Shown piece by piece: positions 1 through 7,900 of a DNA stretch of 64,000 nt. A program made the translations under genes and the position numbers. Numbering within the stretch: the stretch's first letter is position 1; each line of letters opens with the position of its first letter. Source of the stretch: Celeribacter indicus. Lineage in GTDB: Bacteria > Pseudomonadota > Alphaproteobacteria > Rhodobacterales > Rhodobacteraceae. The notes under the pieces were generated by a model. The model was not told the DNA's origin and searched no databases. It saw only the letters and a list, made by a program, of their open reading frames with translations. The stretch spans positions 1,054,001 to 1,118,000 of the forward strand of contig NZ_CP004393.1 in NCBI RefSeq assembly GCF_000819565.1, given 5' to 3'.

Positions 1-833
1 GGCCGCATATGACCATCGCGGGCAATATCCGCTTCGGCCTGAGGGCGAAAAGGATGTCGCGCGCCGAGGAACAGGCGCGCATCGGCGAGGCGCTGGAAAT
101 GGTCGGCCTCACCGGAATGCAGGACCGGCGCCCACATGAGCTGTCGGGCGGGCAGCGGCAGAGGGTGGCGCTGGCCCGCAGCCTCGCGGTGCGGCCGGGC
201 CTGATCCTGCTCGACGAGCCGCTGGCCAATCTCGACGCCCATCTGCGCGAGACGATGCTGGCCGAGTTCCGCCGCATTCACGCCGCCTCGCGCACCACCT
301 TCGTCTTCGTCACCCACGATCAGGACGAGGCGATGGCGGTCGCCGGGCTGGTCGGGGTGATGAACCGGGGACGCCTGGAACAACTGGCCAGCCCCTCCGA
401 TCTCTATCGCCGCCCCGCCACGCCGATGGTCGCCCGCTTCGTCGGGCATGGCCGGACGCTGCCGGTGCATGTGACCGGACGGGAGAACGGGCTGTGCCGG
501 TTTTCGGTGCAGGGGCGGAGCGTCGTTTCGCCCGGCGATGCGCCGCCCGGTCCGGGCTGGTTGTGCCTGCGTGCCGGCGATCTTGCGGCGGCGCCGGGAG
601 GCGGGCTGCGGGCACGGGTCCTGGATCATCGCTTCCAGGGCGGGAGCTATCGGGTCACCGCCTCCCTCGAAGGGGTGGAGGAGGGCGGCGTGGTCGAGGT
701 CATGCTGCCGCGCGCCCCCGCCTCGGGCGAGAGGATCGAGCTGTCGCTACGCGGAGGCTGGGTTCTTTCGCGCGAGGCACCGAGGGGCGAGACGGCGTTT
801 CAGGACCGGCTGCTGGCGGGCGCGACGGCATGA
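1..833 (+). CDS. ABC transporter ATP-binding subunit, 5' end outside window
   Basis: This is the ATPase of an importer of the iron/putrescine/phosphonate (FbpC/PotA-like) class; it would power the substrate-binding protein and fused permease encoded downstream. The reading frame is already open at base 3 (Pro-His before the first Met), matching the usual ALFPHMT segment, so the Walker A part lies upstream of the window. Visible are the signature LSGGQRQR, Walker B LILLDEP, the H-loop VFVTHDQ and a C-terminal TOBE-like region of about 120 residues. Its stop overlaps the next ATG (ATGA at 830-833), so the operon is translationally coupled. The family is clear; the substrate is not. Confidence 0.9.
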   Translation, partial: PHMTIAGNIRFGLRAKRMSRAEEQARIGEALEMVGLTGMQDRRPHELSGGQRQRVALARSLAVRPGLILLDEPLANLDAHLRETMLAEFRRIHAASRTTFVFVTHDQDEAMAVAGLVGVMNRGRLEQLASPSDLYRRPATPMVARFVGHGRTLPVHVTGRENGLCRFSVQGRSVVSPGDAPPGPGWLCLRAGDLAAAPGGGLRARVLDHRFQGGSYRVTASLEGVEEGGVVEVMLPRAPASGERIELSLRGGWVLSREAPRGETAFQDRLLAGATA

Positions 834-1897
834 GGCTCACGGCGCTTTCGGGGCTGGGCACCAAGGGGCCGGCCTGTTTCCTGCTGGAGATCGCGGGGCG
901 CCGGCTGATGCTGGACCTCGGGAAGGGACCGGACGGGGACACCCTGCCGGACCTGACCGGGGTGGGGCCGGTCGATGCCATCCTGTTCTCGCATGGCCAT
1001 GCCGATCATACCGGGGGGCTGCCTCTCGCGGTGCGGCTGGGCGATCCGCCGCTCTTCGCTCCCGAACCCGCCATCGCCCTGTCCCGCGATCCGGCGATGA
1101 AGACGGCGCGCCCGCTCGCGGCTTTCGCCCAATTCGGCCTTCCCTTCGACTGCGGTCCCGCGGGCCATGCGCCGGGGGCCTGCTGGATGCGGATCGGCGG
1201 TGACGGCGGGATGGTCTATACCGGCGATGTGTCGGCGGAAAGCACGCTCTACCGCGGCACCCTGCCGCCGCCGGCGCGGGTGATGGTCTTCGATGCGTCC
1301 TATGGCGCGGCGGACGAGCCGCTGGCCGATCAGGTGGCGGATCTTTTGACACTCGCGGAGAGGCCGCTGCTGCTGCCCGCCCCGGCGGGTGGGCGGGGGC
1401 TGGAAATGGCACTCGCCTTCCGGGCGGCGGGGCACCGGGTCTCGATCTGCGCGGCGCATCGGGCGGTGGCCGGGGCGATGGCGGACCGGCCGGACTGGCT
1501 CGTGCCGGGCGGTGCCGGGGCGCTGGGGCGGCTTCTGGCCGAGGCCGGGACGCTGACGCCCGACGGGCCCGTCTCCGGTGTCATGGTCGCCGCCGGGCCC
1601 AATGCGGAACGCGATACCGCCGCGGCACTGGCCCGGCGCATGATTGCGGAGGGCAGCGGGCGCGTGGTCTTCACCGGCCATCTGGCGCGGGGCACCCCGG
1701 CCCCCGGTTGGGTCGCCGCCGGGAGCGCCCTGTTCCGCCGCTGGAACGTGCATCCGACGCTGAGCGGGCTCCGCGATCTGTTCGGCGCCGTGCGTCCGGC
1801 CCAGGCGATGCCGGCCTTCTGCGCCCCCGAGGCATCGGCGGGCCTGGCTGCTGCGCTGGGCCGTCCGCTCGTCACGACGCCCGAGGTGGTGTGGTGA
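830..1897 (+). CDS. MBL-fold metallohydrolase, beta-CASP-like
   Basis: A 355-residue metallo-beta-lactamase-fold hydrolase. The metal motif SHGHADHTGG (His55, His57, Asp59, His60) is intact. Further along are VYTGDVS and, near the C-terminus, GRVVFTGHL and a late His in NVHPTLSGL. That layout recalls the beta-CASP branch, which acts on phosphodiester bonds of nucleic acids, more than PhnP. It sits inside an ABC transporter operon, overlapping the ATPase gene by 4 bp and the next gene by 4 bp (GTGA). By inference it may process an imported phosphate ester or diester rather than RNA. Substrate unknown. Confidence 0.8.
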   Translation: MRLTALSGLGTKGPACFLLEIAGRRLMLDLGKGPDGDTLPDLTGVGPVDAILFSHGHADHTGGLPLAVRLGDPPLFAPEPAIALSRDPAMKTARPLAAFAQFGLPFDCGPAGHAPGACWMRIGGDGGMVYTGDVSAESTLYRGTLPPPARVMVFDASYGAADEPLADQVADLLTLAERPLLLPAPAGGRGLEMALAFRAAGHRVSICAAHRAVAGAMADRPDWLVPGGAGALGRLLAEAGTLTPDGPVSGVMVAAGPNAERDTAAALARRMIAEGSGRVVFTGHLARGTPAPGWVAAGSALFRRWNVHPTLSGLRDLFGAVRPAQAMPAFCAPEASAGLAAALGRPLVTTPEVVW

Positions 1898-2442
1898 TCC
1901 CGCTCCTGTCCCATCCCTTTCTCTTCCTGCGCCACGGGCAGACGGCGGCGAATGCGGCGAACCGGATCGGCGGGACGACCGACGACCCGCTGGACCGGAC
2001 TGGCCTTGCGCAGGCGGAGGCGGCGGCGCGGCTGCTGGCGGACCGGCCGCTGGGCGCGATCTGGCATTCGCCGCTGGTCCGGGCGCGGCAGACCGCGCTG
2101 GCGGTGGCGCGCGTGACCGGAGCGCCGATGAGATCGCTGCCGGGCCTGGCCGAACGCAACTGGGGCGTCTGGGAGGGGCAGGACCGCGCCGTCCTGATCC
2201 GTGAGGCCACCCCGCCCGGCGGCGAGGGGCCGGAAGCCTTCCGCGCCCGTATCCGCGCCGCGCTCGCGGAGATCACCGCGCCCTTTCCCGTGCTGATCGT
2301 CGCCCATTCCGGCACGGCACGCGAACTCCATGCGGTGCTGACCGATGTGCCGTTTCGCCGCCTTGGGAACGCGGAGGCGGTGGAATGGCGGCAGGACCGC
2401 GATTGTCACTGGATCTGCACGAAACTGTCACCCGACCGTTGA
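1894..2442 (+). CDS. Histidine phosphatase family protein
   Basis: A 182-residue member of the phosphoglycerate-mutase-like histidine phosphatases, which remove phosphate through a phospho-histidine. The N-terminal motif RHGQT (catalytic His14), the SPLVRARQTA segment, an acidic ERNWGVWEGQ segment and a second active-site His in VAHSGTAREL are all present. I chose the GTG at 1894 because it overlaps the previous stop as GTGA and puts RHG at the usual distance from the N-terminus; GTG at 1891 is the alternative. Lying between a metallohydrolase and a substrate-binding protein, it probably dephosphorylates an imported compound or its breakdown product (inference). Confidence 0.85.
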   Translation: MIPLLSHPFLFLRHGQTAANAANRIGGTTDDPLDRTGLAQAEAAARLLADRPLGAIWHSPLVRARQTALAVARVTGAPMRSLPGLAERNWGVWEGQDRAVLIREATPPGGEGPEAFRARIRAALAEITAPFPVLIVAHSGTARELHAVLTDVPFRRLGNAEAVEWRQDRDCHWICTKLSPDR

Positions 2443-2487
2443 AAACCGCCGTTACCAACCCGGCGAACGACAACCGACGAGGACAAG

Positions 2488-3471
2488 ATGAACACCCTCC
2501 GCCTTCTTCCCCTGCTGGCCGGCTCGCTGGTGGCCGGCGCCGCCGCTGCGCAGGATGCGCAGACGATCACCGTTTATACGTCGCAGCCGCAGGACCAGAT
2601 GGCCGGCGTGGTCGAGGCGTTCAACAGGGACCATCCCGAGATCACGGTCGAGATCTTCCGCTCGGGCACGACCGAGCTGATGGCGAAGCTCGCCGCCGAA
2701 TTCGCCGCCGGCCAGTCCCCCGCCGATGTCATGCTGATCGCCGATGCGGTGGCGATGACCCAGCTGAAGAACGAGGACCGCCTGCTCGCCTATGAGGATG
2801 CGCCGGTCGCTGGCATCCCCGAGGCGGTGATCGACCCCGACATGACCTTCTTCGGGACCAAGCTGATCACCACCGGCATCATCTACAACACGAACATGGT
2901 GGAGCAGGCGCCGGCGTCCTGGGCCGATCTGGCGCGCCCCGAGGTCGCGGGAAGCCTGATCATGCCGAGCCCGCTCTATTCCGGGGCGGCGGTGATCCAT
3001 GTCGGCACCATGACGCAGCAGCCCGAGTTCGGCTGGGAGTATTACGAGACGCTGGCCGATGGCGGCGCGGTCGCGGGGCAGGGCAACGGCACCGTGGTCG
3101 AGGCGGTCGCGCGCGGCGAGAAAGCCTATGGCATCATCATCGAATACATGGCGCTGAACGCCAAGGCCAAGGGCTCGCCCGTCGATTTCGTCTTCCCGGA
3201 GGAGGGCGTCTCGGTCATCACCCAGCCCGTCGCGATCATGAAGGACAGCGACGCGGTCGAGGCAGCCAAGGTCTTCGTGGACTGGCAATTGTCGCAGACC
3301 GCGCAGGAGCAGTCCGTCGCGCAGGGGTATTTCCCGATCCTCGAAGGCGTCGCCCCGCCCGAGGGCTATCCCGATCCCGCCAGCCTGAAGATCCTGCCCG
3401 CGGATCTGGCGACGATGCTGTCCGAGGACCGCGCCAACAAGGAAGCCTTTGCCGAGATCTATGGCGGCTGA
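2488..3471 (+). CDS. ABC transporter periplasmic substrate-binding protein (FbpA/AfuA-like)
   Basis: A 327-residue extracellular solute-binding protein. It has a signal peptide of about 21 residues (MNTLRLLPLL core, AAA-like cleavage site) and then ITVYTSQPQDQ, the start typical of the FbpA/AfuA/2-aminoethylphosphonate-binding cluster. That cluster includes binders of ferric ion and of phosphorylated sugars or phosphonates. I see no paired Tyr-Tyr iron signature that would settle iron as ligand. A purine-rich stretch precedes the ATG. The gene overlaps the permease gene by 11 bp. Company with a phosphatase and a metallohydrolase favours an organophosphate ligand, as inference only. Confidence 0.85.
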   Translation: MNTLRLLPLLAGSLVAGAAAAQDAQTITVYTSQPQDQMAGVVEAFNRDHPEITVEIFRSGTTELMAKLAAEFAAGQSPADVMLIADAVAMTQLKNEDRLLAYEDAPVAGIPEAVIDPDMTFFGTKLITTGIIYNTNMVEQAPASWADLARPEVAGSLIMPSPLYSGAAVIHVGTMTQQPEFGWEYYETLADGGAVAGQGNGTVVEAVARGEKAYGIIIEYMALNAKAKGSPVDFVFPEEGVSVITQPVAIMKDSDAVEAAKVFVDWQLSQTAQEQSVAQGYFPILEGVAPPEGYPDPASLKILPADLATMLSEDRANKEAFAEIYGG

Positions 3472-5167
3472 CCCGGCCCTGTCGCGGCCGGTCCGGGGCG
3501 GCGAGCACCTGCTCGTCGCCCTCGTTTTCGTCTGGGTGGCGGGCCTGTCGGTCTGGCCGCTTGCGCGCCTGTTCCTCGAGGCGTTCGGCCCCGGCGAGGA
3601 CGGCCGCGCCCTTGGACTGATGGCGGAGGTGCTGGGCGCCCGGTCCACCCGGCGGGCGCTGTTCAACACGCTGGCGGCCTCGGGCGGGTCCGTCGCCGTG
3701 TCGCTGGTGCTGGGGGCCGGTCTGGCACTGGCGACCGGGCTTTTCGCGCTGCGCGGGCGGGTGGCGATGACCTTCCTCGTCCTGTCGCCTCTGCTGATCC
3801 CCTCGCAGACGCTGGCGCTCGCCTGGATCGAACTGACGGGCAGCACCTCGCCCGTCCTGCGCCCGCTCGGGCTCGCGCCGCCGCCGGGGACGACCAATCC
3901 GATCTATTCCGGCTGGGGCATCGCGCTGCTGATGGGGATCGAGCACATGCCGCTGGTCTTCATCGCCATGCGCGCGGCGCTGACCGGCCTGCCCGGCGAC
4001 CTCGTCGAAGCCGCCCGCGTCGCCGGCGCCGGCCGGGCGCGGATCATCGCGCGCATCCTGCTGCCGCTGGCGTTGCCCGCGGCGCTGGCGGGCGGGATCC
4101 TCGCCTTTGCCGCGGCGGTGGGAAACTTCGGCATCCCGGCGCTTCTGGGCATTCCGGGGCGGTTTCCGATGCTGACGACGCTGATCTATCAGCGGCTGAA
4201 CGGGTTCGGCCCCTCGGTCGCGGGACAGGTGGCGGTGCTGGCGATGATCCTCGTGGCGCTCGCGCTGGCCGCGCTGGGGCTGCGGGCGCTGGTGCTCGCG
4301 CGGCTGGCGGTGCCCGCCGGAAGCGGTGCGCCCCTGCGGCCTCTCGAGGCCGGTCGCGCGCGGCTCTGGATCCAGGCGGCGGTCTGGGCCGTGCTGGCGG
4401 GCATCGCGATCCTGCCGATGCTGGCGCTGCTGGCCACGGCGCTGTCGCCGGCGCTGGGGGTGGAGCTTCGGCTGTCCACCCTGACCCTGCGCAACTTCTC
4501 CGATGCCTTCGCCAATCCGACAATCCTGCGCGCCTTCGCCAATTCGCTGGCGCTGTCGGTCGCGGCCGCGGCGCTGTGCGCGCTGGTGGCGGTGCCCTTC
4601 GCCTTCCTGCGGGTGATGGTGCGGCGGCCGGTGATCCGGGTGCTGGACTGGCTCGCGGACGGGCCATGGGTGGTGCCCGGCACGGTGGTCGCACTGGCGA
4701 TGATCCTCGCCTTCCTGCGTCCGCTGCCGCTGATCGGCTCGCTCTACGGCACATGGACGATCCTGCTGGTGGCCTATCTGGCGCGGTTCATGCCCCTGGT
4801 CCTGCGCCCGGTTCTGGCGGCCGCCGGGGCGATGGAACCCGCGCAGGACGAGGCCGCGCGCCTGTTCGGGGCGGGGCCTCTGCGGCGGATGGGGGCGATC
4901 CTCGCCCCCGCGGTCCTGCCGGCGCTGTCGGCGGGGGCGATGCTGGCGGTGATGACGGCGGTGAACGAACTCACGCTGTCGGCGCTCTTGTGGTCGAGCG
5001 GCAACGAGACCATCGGCGTCATGGTCTTTGCCCTGCAATACGAGGGCAATTCCACCGCCGCCGCCGCGGTCTCGGTTGCCTCCGTCGCGCTCGTGCTGGG
5101 GATCGCGCTGGCGCTCGACCGGCTTGCCCCGCACCTGCCGCGCGGCACATTGCCCTGGCGGAGCTGA
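3461..5167 (+). CDS. ABC transporter permease, two fused permease domains
   Basis: A 568-residue membrane protein with two tandem BPD-transport permease domains, each carrying an EAA-type loop (LVEAARVAGAGRARI in the first half, QDEAARLFGAGPLRRM in the second). This is the FbpB/AfuB arrangement: one polypeptide forms the whole channel. About 12 hydrophobic segments are visible. The start ATG at 3461 (MAADPALSR) is preferred to an upstream TTG at 3449; it overlaps the preceding gene by 11 bp. It closes the operon, with a 14-bp gap to the convergent LysR gene, and no terminator hairpin is evident there. Confidence 0.88.
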   Translation: MAADPALSRPVRGGEHLLVALVFVWVAGLSVWPLARLFLEAFGPGEDGRALGLMAEVLGARSTRRALFNTLAASGGSVAVSLVLGAGLALATGLFALRGRVAMTFLVLSPLLIPSQTLALAWIELTGSTSPVLRPLGLAPPPGTTNPIYSGWGIALLMGIEHMPLVFIAMRAALTGLPGDLVEAARVAGAGRARIIARILLPLALPAALAGGILAFAAAVGNFGIPALLGIPGRFPMLTTLIYQRLNGFGPSVAGQVAVLAMILVALALAALGLRALVLARLAVPAGSGAPLRPLEAGRARLWIQAAVWAVLAGIAILPMLALLATALSPALGVELRLSTLTLRNFSDAFANPTILRAFANSLALSVAAAALCALVAVPFAFLRVMVRRPVIRVLDWLADGPWVVPGTVVALAMILAFLRPLPLIGSLYGTWTILLVAYLARFMPLVLRPVLAAAGAMEPAQDEAARLFGAGPLRRMGAILAPAVLPALSAGAMLAVMTAVNELTLSALLWSSGNETIGVMVFALQYEGNSTAAAAVSVASVALVLGIALALDRLAPHLPRGTLPWRS

Positions 5168-5181
5168 CGGGGTGGACAGGA

Positions 5182-6090
5182 TCAGCGCCGGCCTTCCGTC
5201 TCGCGCCGCCACTGTCGCACATGGTCGACCAGGGCGCGCAATTTCGGCGCAAGGTTCCGGCGTTGCGGGAAATAGAGGAAGAAGCCGGGAAACGGCGGCA
5301 GGAAATCCTGAAGCAGGGGGACGAGTTCCCCTGATTTCACATAGGGGGCGAACGTCTCCTCCATCGCAAAGGTGATCCCTCCGCCGCAAAGCGCGCTGCG
5401 GAGCATCAGTCGCAGATCGTTGGTGGTGACCTGCGGTTCGATGGCCACGTCGAAGGCTACGCCGTTCTCTTCGAATTCCCAGCGATGCGGCGCGATGTTC
5501 GGTGCCGGCCGCCAGCCGATGCACCGATGATGGATCAGGTCGCGGGGATGCGCCGGTGCCCCGTGCGCCTCCAGATAGGCGGGGGCCGCGACAACCGCCT
5601 CGCGCTGATCGCCAGTCAGCGGAACTGCGATCATATCCTGCTCGATCACCTCGCCCAGCCGGACGCCCGCATCGAAACCGGCGGCCACGATGTCGAATTC
5701 CTCGTCGGTCACGGTGATGTCCAGGGTGATGCGCGGATGGGCCTGCGCAAAGGAGGCGATCAGCGGCCCCGACAGGAACTGCTCGGCGATGGAGGTGGCC
5801 GCGATCCGCAAGAGCCCGCTCGGCGCGGTCTCCTCGGCGATGTGTTCGAGTGCGCCGCCGACGTCCGAGAGCGGCCCGCGCAATGCCTCATGCAGGCGCG
5901 CGCCCGCTTCGGTCAGGCGGACCGAGCGGGTCGTGCGCAGGACCAGCGCCGTGCCGAGCCTGTCCTCGAGCCGCCGGATGCCCTGGCTGACGGCCGAGCG
6001 CGTGACGCCGAGCCGGTCGGCGGCGGCGCGGAAATTGGGCTCCTCCGCAACGGCGAGAAAGAGCGGCAGGAGGTTGAGGTCGATCTTCAT
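5182..6090 (-). CDS. LysR-family transcriptional regulator
   Basis: A 302-residue LysR regulator. The N-terminal winged helix-turn-helix is clear (FRAAADRLGVTRSAVSQGIR), followed by a standard substrate-binding domain beginning near LLRIAATSIAEQFL. It belongs to the large group that sits divergently next to oxidoreductases; here the divergent partner is an SDR at 6188. The 97-bp shared intergenic region carries a perfect 16-bp palindrome at 6115-6130. It probably controls the SDR and itself; the inducer is not predictable. Confidence 0.9.
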   Translation of the reverse strand: MKIDLNLLPLFLAVAEEPNFRAAADRLGVTRSAVSQGIRRLEDRLGTALVLRTTRSVRLTEAGARLHEALRGPLSDVGGALEHIAEETAPSGLLRIAATSIAEQFLSGPLIASFAQAHPRITLDITVTDEEFDIVAAGFDAGVRLGEVIEQDMIAVPLTGDQREAVVAAPAYLEAHGAPAHPRDLIHHRCIGWRPAPNIAPHRWEFEENGVAFDVAIEPQVTTNDLRLMLRSALCGGGITFAMEETFAPYVKSGELVPLLQDFLPPFPGFFLYFPQRRNLAPKLRALVDHVRQWRRETEGRR

Positions 6091-6114
6091 TGTCGAATCC
6101 TGCTAACCATAGGG

Positions 6115-6130
6115 TCCATCGCTGGATGGA
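6115..6130. promoter_or_regulatory. Palindrome between divergent LysR and SDR genes
   Basis: TCCATC-GCTG-GATGGA is a perfect inverted repeat with 6-bp arms. A second pair, GTCCA at 6151-6155 and TGGAC at 6165-6169, lies closer to the SDR. GTCCAT recurs in both. They are plausible binding sites for the LysR protein encoded at 5182-6090; this is inferred from position only. Confidence 0.45.
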
Positions 6131-6187
6131 TACCGAAGACAGCGTCTTGCGTCCATATTGGCTGTGGACAAGGAAAAGGAGCATGTC

Positions 6188-6910
6188 ATGGACAAGGTCG
6201 TGCTGATCACCGGCGCTTCCAGCGGGATCGGTGAGGGAATCGCAAGGGAACTCGGGTCCGCCGGCGCAAGGGTGCTGCTGGGCGCGCGCCGACTCGAGCG
6301 GGTCGAGGCGGTCGCCGCGGAAATCCACGCCGCTGGCGGCACCGCAAAGGCGCTGGCGCTGGACGTCACGGATCGCCGGTCCATGGCCGGTTTCGCGCAG
6401 GCTGCGATGGACGAATGGGGGCGCATCGACGTGTTGGTCAACAATGCCGGCATCATGCCGCTTTCGCCGCTGGCCGCCGGCAAGCTGGACGAATGGGATC
6501 GCATGATCGACGTCAACATCAAGGGCGTACTTTGGGGCATCGGCGCCGTGCTTCCCGTCATGGAGGCGCAGGGCAGCGGCCAGATCGTCAACATCGGCTC
6601 CATCGGGGCCCTGGCGGTGGTCCCGACGGCGGCCGTCTACAGCGCGACCAAGTTCGCGGTGCGCGCGATCTCGGACGGGTTGCGGCAGGAAAGCGCGAAG
6701 GTCCGCGTCACCTGCGTCAATCCCGGCGTCGTGGAAAGCGAGCTTGCCGCGACGATCACCCATGAGGAGACGATGGCGGCGATGGACGCCTATCGTGCCA
6801 TCGCTCTGCAGCCCGCCGACATCGCCCGCGCCGTGCGGCAGGTGATCGAGGCGCCGGACAGCGTGGACACGACGGAGATCACCATCCGCCCGACCGCCTC
6901 GGCCAACTGA
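6188..6910 (+). CDS. SDR family NAD(P)-dependent oxidoreductase
   Basis: A 240-residue classical short-chain dehydrogenase/reductase. It shows the cofactor motif TGASSGIGEG near residues 9-18, NNAG in VLVNNAGIM, the catalytic Ser in NIGSIGAL and YSATK for the Tyr/Lys pair. The ATG at 6188 has a good AAGGAG 6 nt upstream (6176-6181); an in-frame GTG-type start 30 nt earlier is unlikely. It lies divergent from a LysR gene, so it is probably LysR-controlled. This group (YdfG/NADP-dependent 3-hydroxy acid or aldehyde reductases) is broad, and I cannot name the substrate. Confidence 0.9.
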   Translation: MDKVVLITGASSGIGEGIARELGSAGARVLLGARRLERVEAVAAEIHAAGGTAKALALDVTDRRSMAGFAQAAMDEWGRIDVLVNNAGIMPLSPLAAGKLDEWDRMIDVNIKGVLWGIGAVLPVMEAQGSGQIVNIGSIGALAVVPTAAVYSATKFAVRAISDGLRQESAKVRVTCVNPGVVESELAATITHEETMAAMDAYRAIALQPADIARAVRQVIEAPDSVDTTEITIRPTASAN

Positions 6911-6964
6911 GGGATCAGCGAGCCGCCGCCGTCGCGATGTCGTTCCCCGGATCGGCCGACCCGG

Positions 6965-7900
6965 TCAGAAGCCGCGCAGGGGGTTCGACCAGGCGCGTCT
7001 GCCGGCGCGGTCGATCACGGTGACGCGGATCCACGGGCTGTGCGCGAAGCGGTCGAGCGGCATGGCCGCACGGGTCATCGAGGCGCCGTGGATCGCCCTG
7101 GCCGCGCAGCCGTGGCCCTGGACGATGACCGCGACGGCGGCGGAACAGGCGACATGAAGCGTGCCCTCCTCGACCCGGACATCGTGCAGCGCGGGGCCGG
7201 TCGAGGCGTAGAACGCGCCCGCCTTCAGCGCGTCGAGCAGGGTCTCGGGCGCGTTCTCTTCCGCCTTCACCATGACCCAGCCGCCGAAATGGTCCGGTTC
7301 GGAGAAATGCGCATCGTCGGTGGCGACGAGCGACAGCTCGCGTCCCTCGGAAAGGAGCAGGTCCGCGATCTGGAACCCGTCCGCCCGGTCGCAGCCCGTC
7401 GCGCAGCCGTGGTTGTAGATCTCGACCGCATGGGCAGCGGTGATCGAGCGTGCGTCGGCCAGCGTCATGCCGGACCATTGCGGATGAGCAACGGCGACGA
7501 AGGCGCCGGCCTCTGCCGCACGGGCCGCAAGCTCCGGCCCGCTCTCCTGATCCGCGACGGGATGGAACCCCGGCGCGTTGGCGGGGGCGAAATCGCCGGG
7601 CAGCCCGACGGCGAGGATATGCCACAACTCGCCGTTCTGCATCGCCCCGGAATGCAGCTCGGCGCCGAGGAGCGTGGTGAACTGCGCGTCGCGAAAGGGC
7701 CGCGTGTCGGCGATGGGATAGCCGTAGAGGCCGATCATGTGATCGGTCAGGGCGATGAAGTCATAGCCTTCGGCCTTGTACCGGCGACAGACTTCGGCCG
7801 GGTCGAGGACGCCGTCGGACAGGGTCGAATGGGTATGGAGATTGCCGCGCCAGAACCTGCCGGGGGCGGAAAATGCGGTCAGCTGCATGTGGTCTCTCAT
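6965..7900 (-). CDS. PHP-domain metallohydrolase (CehA/McbA-like)
   Basis: A 311-residue PHP (polymerase and histidinol phosphatase) domain protein. Metal ligands are visible as His22 and His24 in NLHTHST, Asp53-His54 in LTDHM, a Glu in LLGAELHS, a His in AVAHPQW and DDAH near residue 220. The family hydrolyses phosphate esters or cyclic phosphodiesters, and some members cleave carbamates or other esters. It is last in an ABC operon and its ATG overlaps the ATPase stop (ATGA at 7897-7900), which decides the start over Met at 7888. A role in opening an imported phospho-compound is a reasonable inference. Confidence 0.85.
   Translation of the reverse strand: MRDHMQLTAFSAPGRFWRGNLHTHSTLSDGVLDPAEVCRRYKAEGYDFIALTDHMIGLYGYPIADTRPFRDAQFTTLLGAELHSGAMQNGELWHILAVGLPGDFAPANAPGFHPVADQESGPELAARAAEAGAFVAVAHPQWSGMTLADARSITAAHAVEIYNHGCATGCDRADGFQIADLLLSEGRELSLVATDDAHFSEPDHFGGWVMVKAEENAPETLLDALKAGAFYASTGPALHDVRVEEGTLHVACSAAVAVIVQGHGCAARAIHGASMTRAAMPLDRFAHSPWIRVTVIDRAGRRAWSNPLRGF

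Noticed and set aside
830..1897. Calling the metallohydrolase PhnP
   Set aside because: It lacks the short PhnP layout and carries late motifs of the beta-CASP type; it is also outside the phn operon.
3236..5524. A 762-codon minus-strand open frame
   Set aside because: Antisense to the fused permease; Arg/Gln/His-rich repeats typical of a shadow frame.
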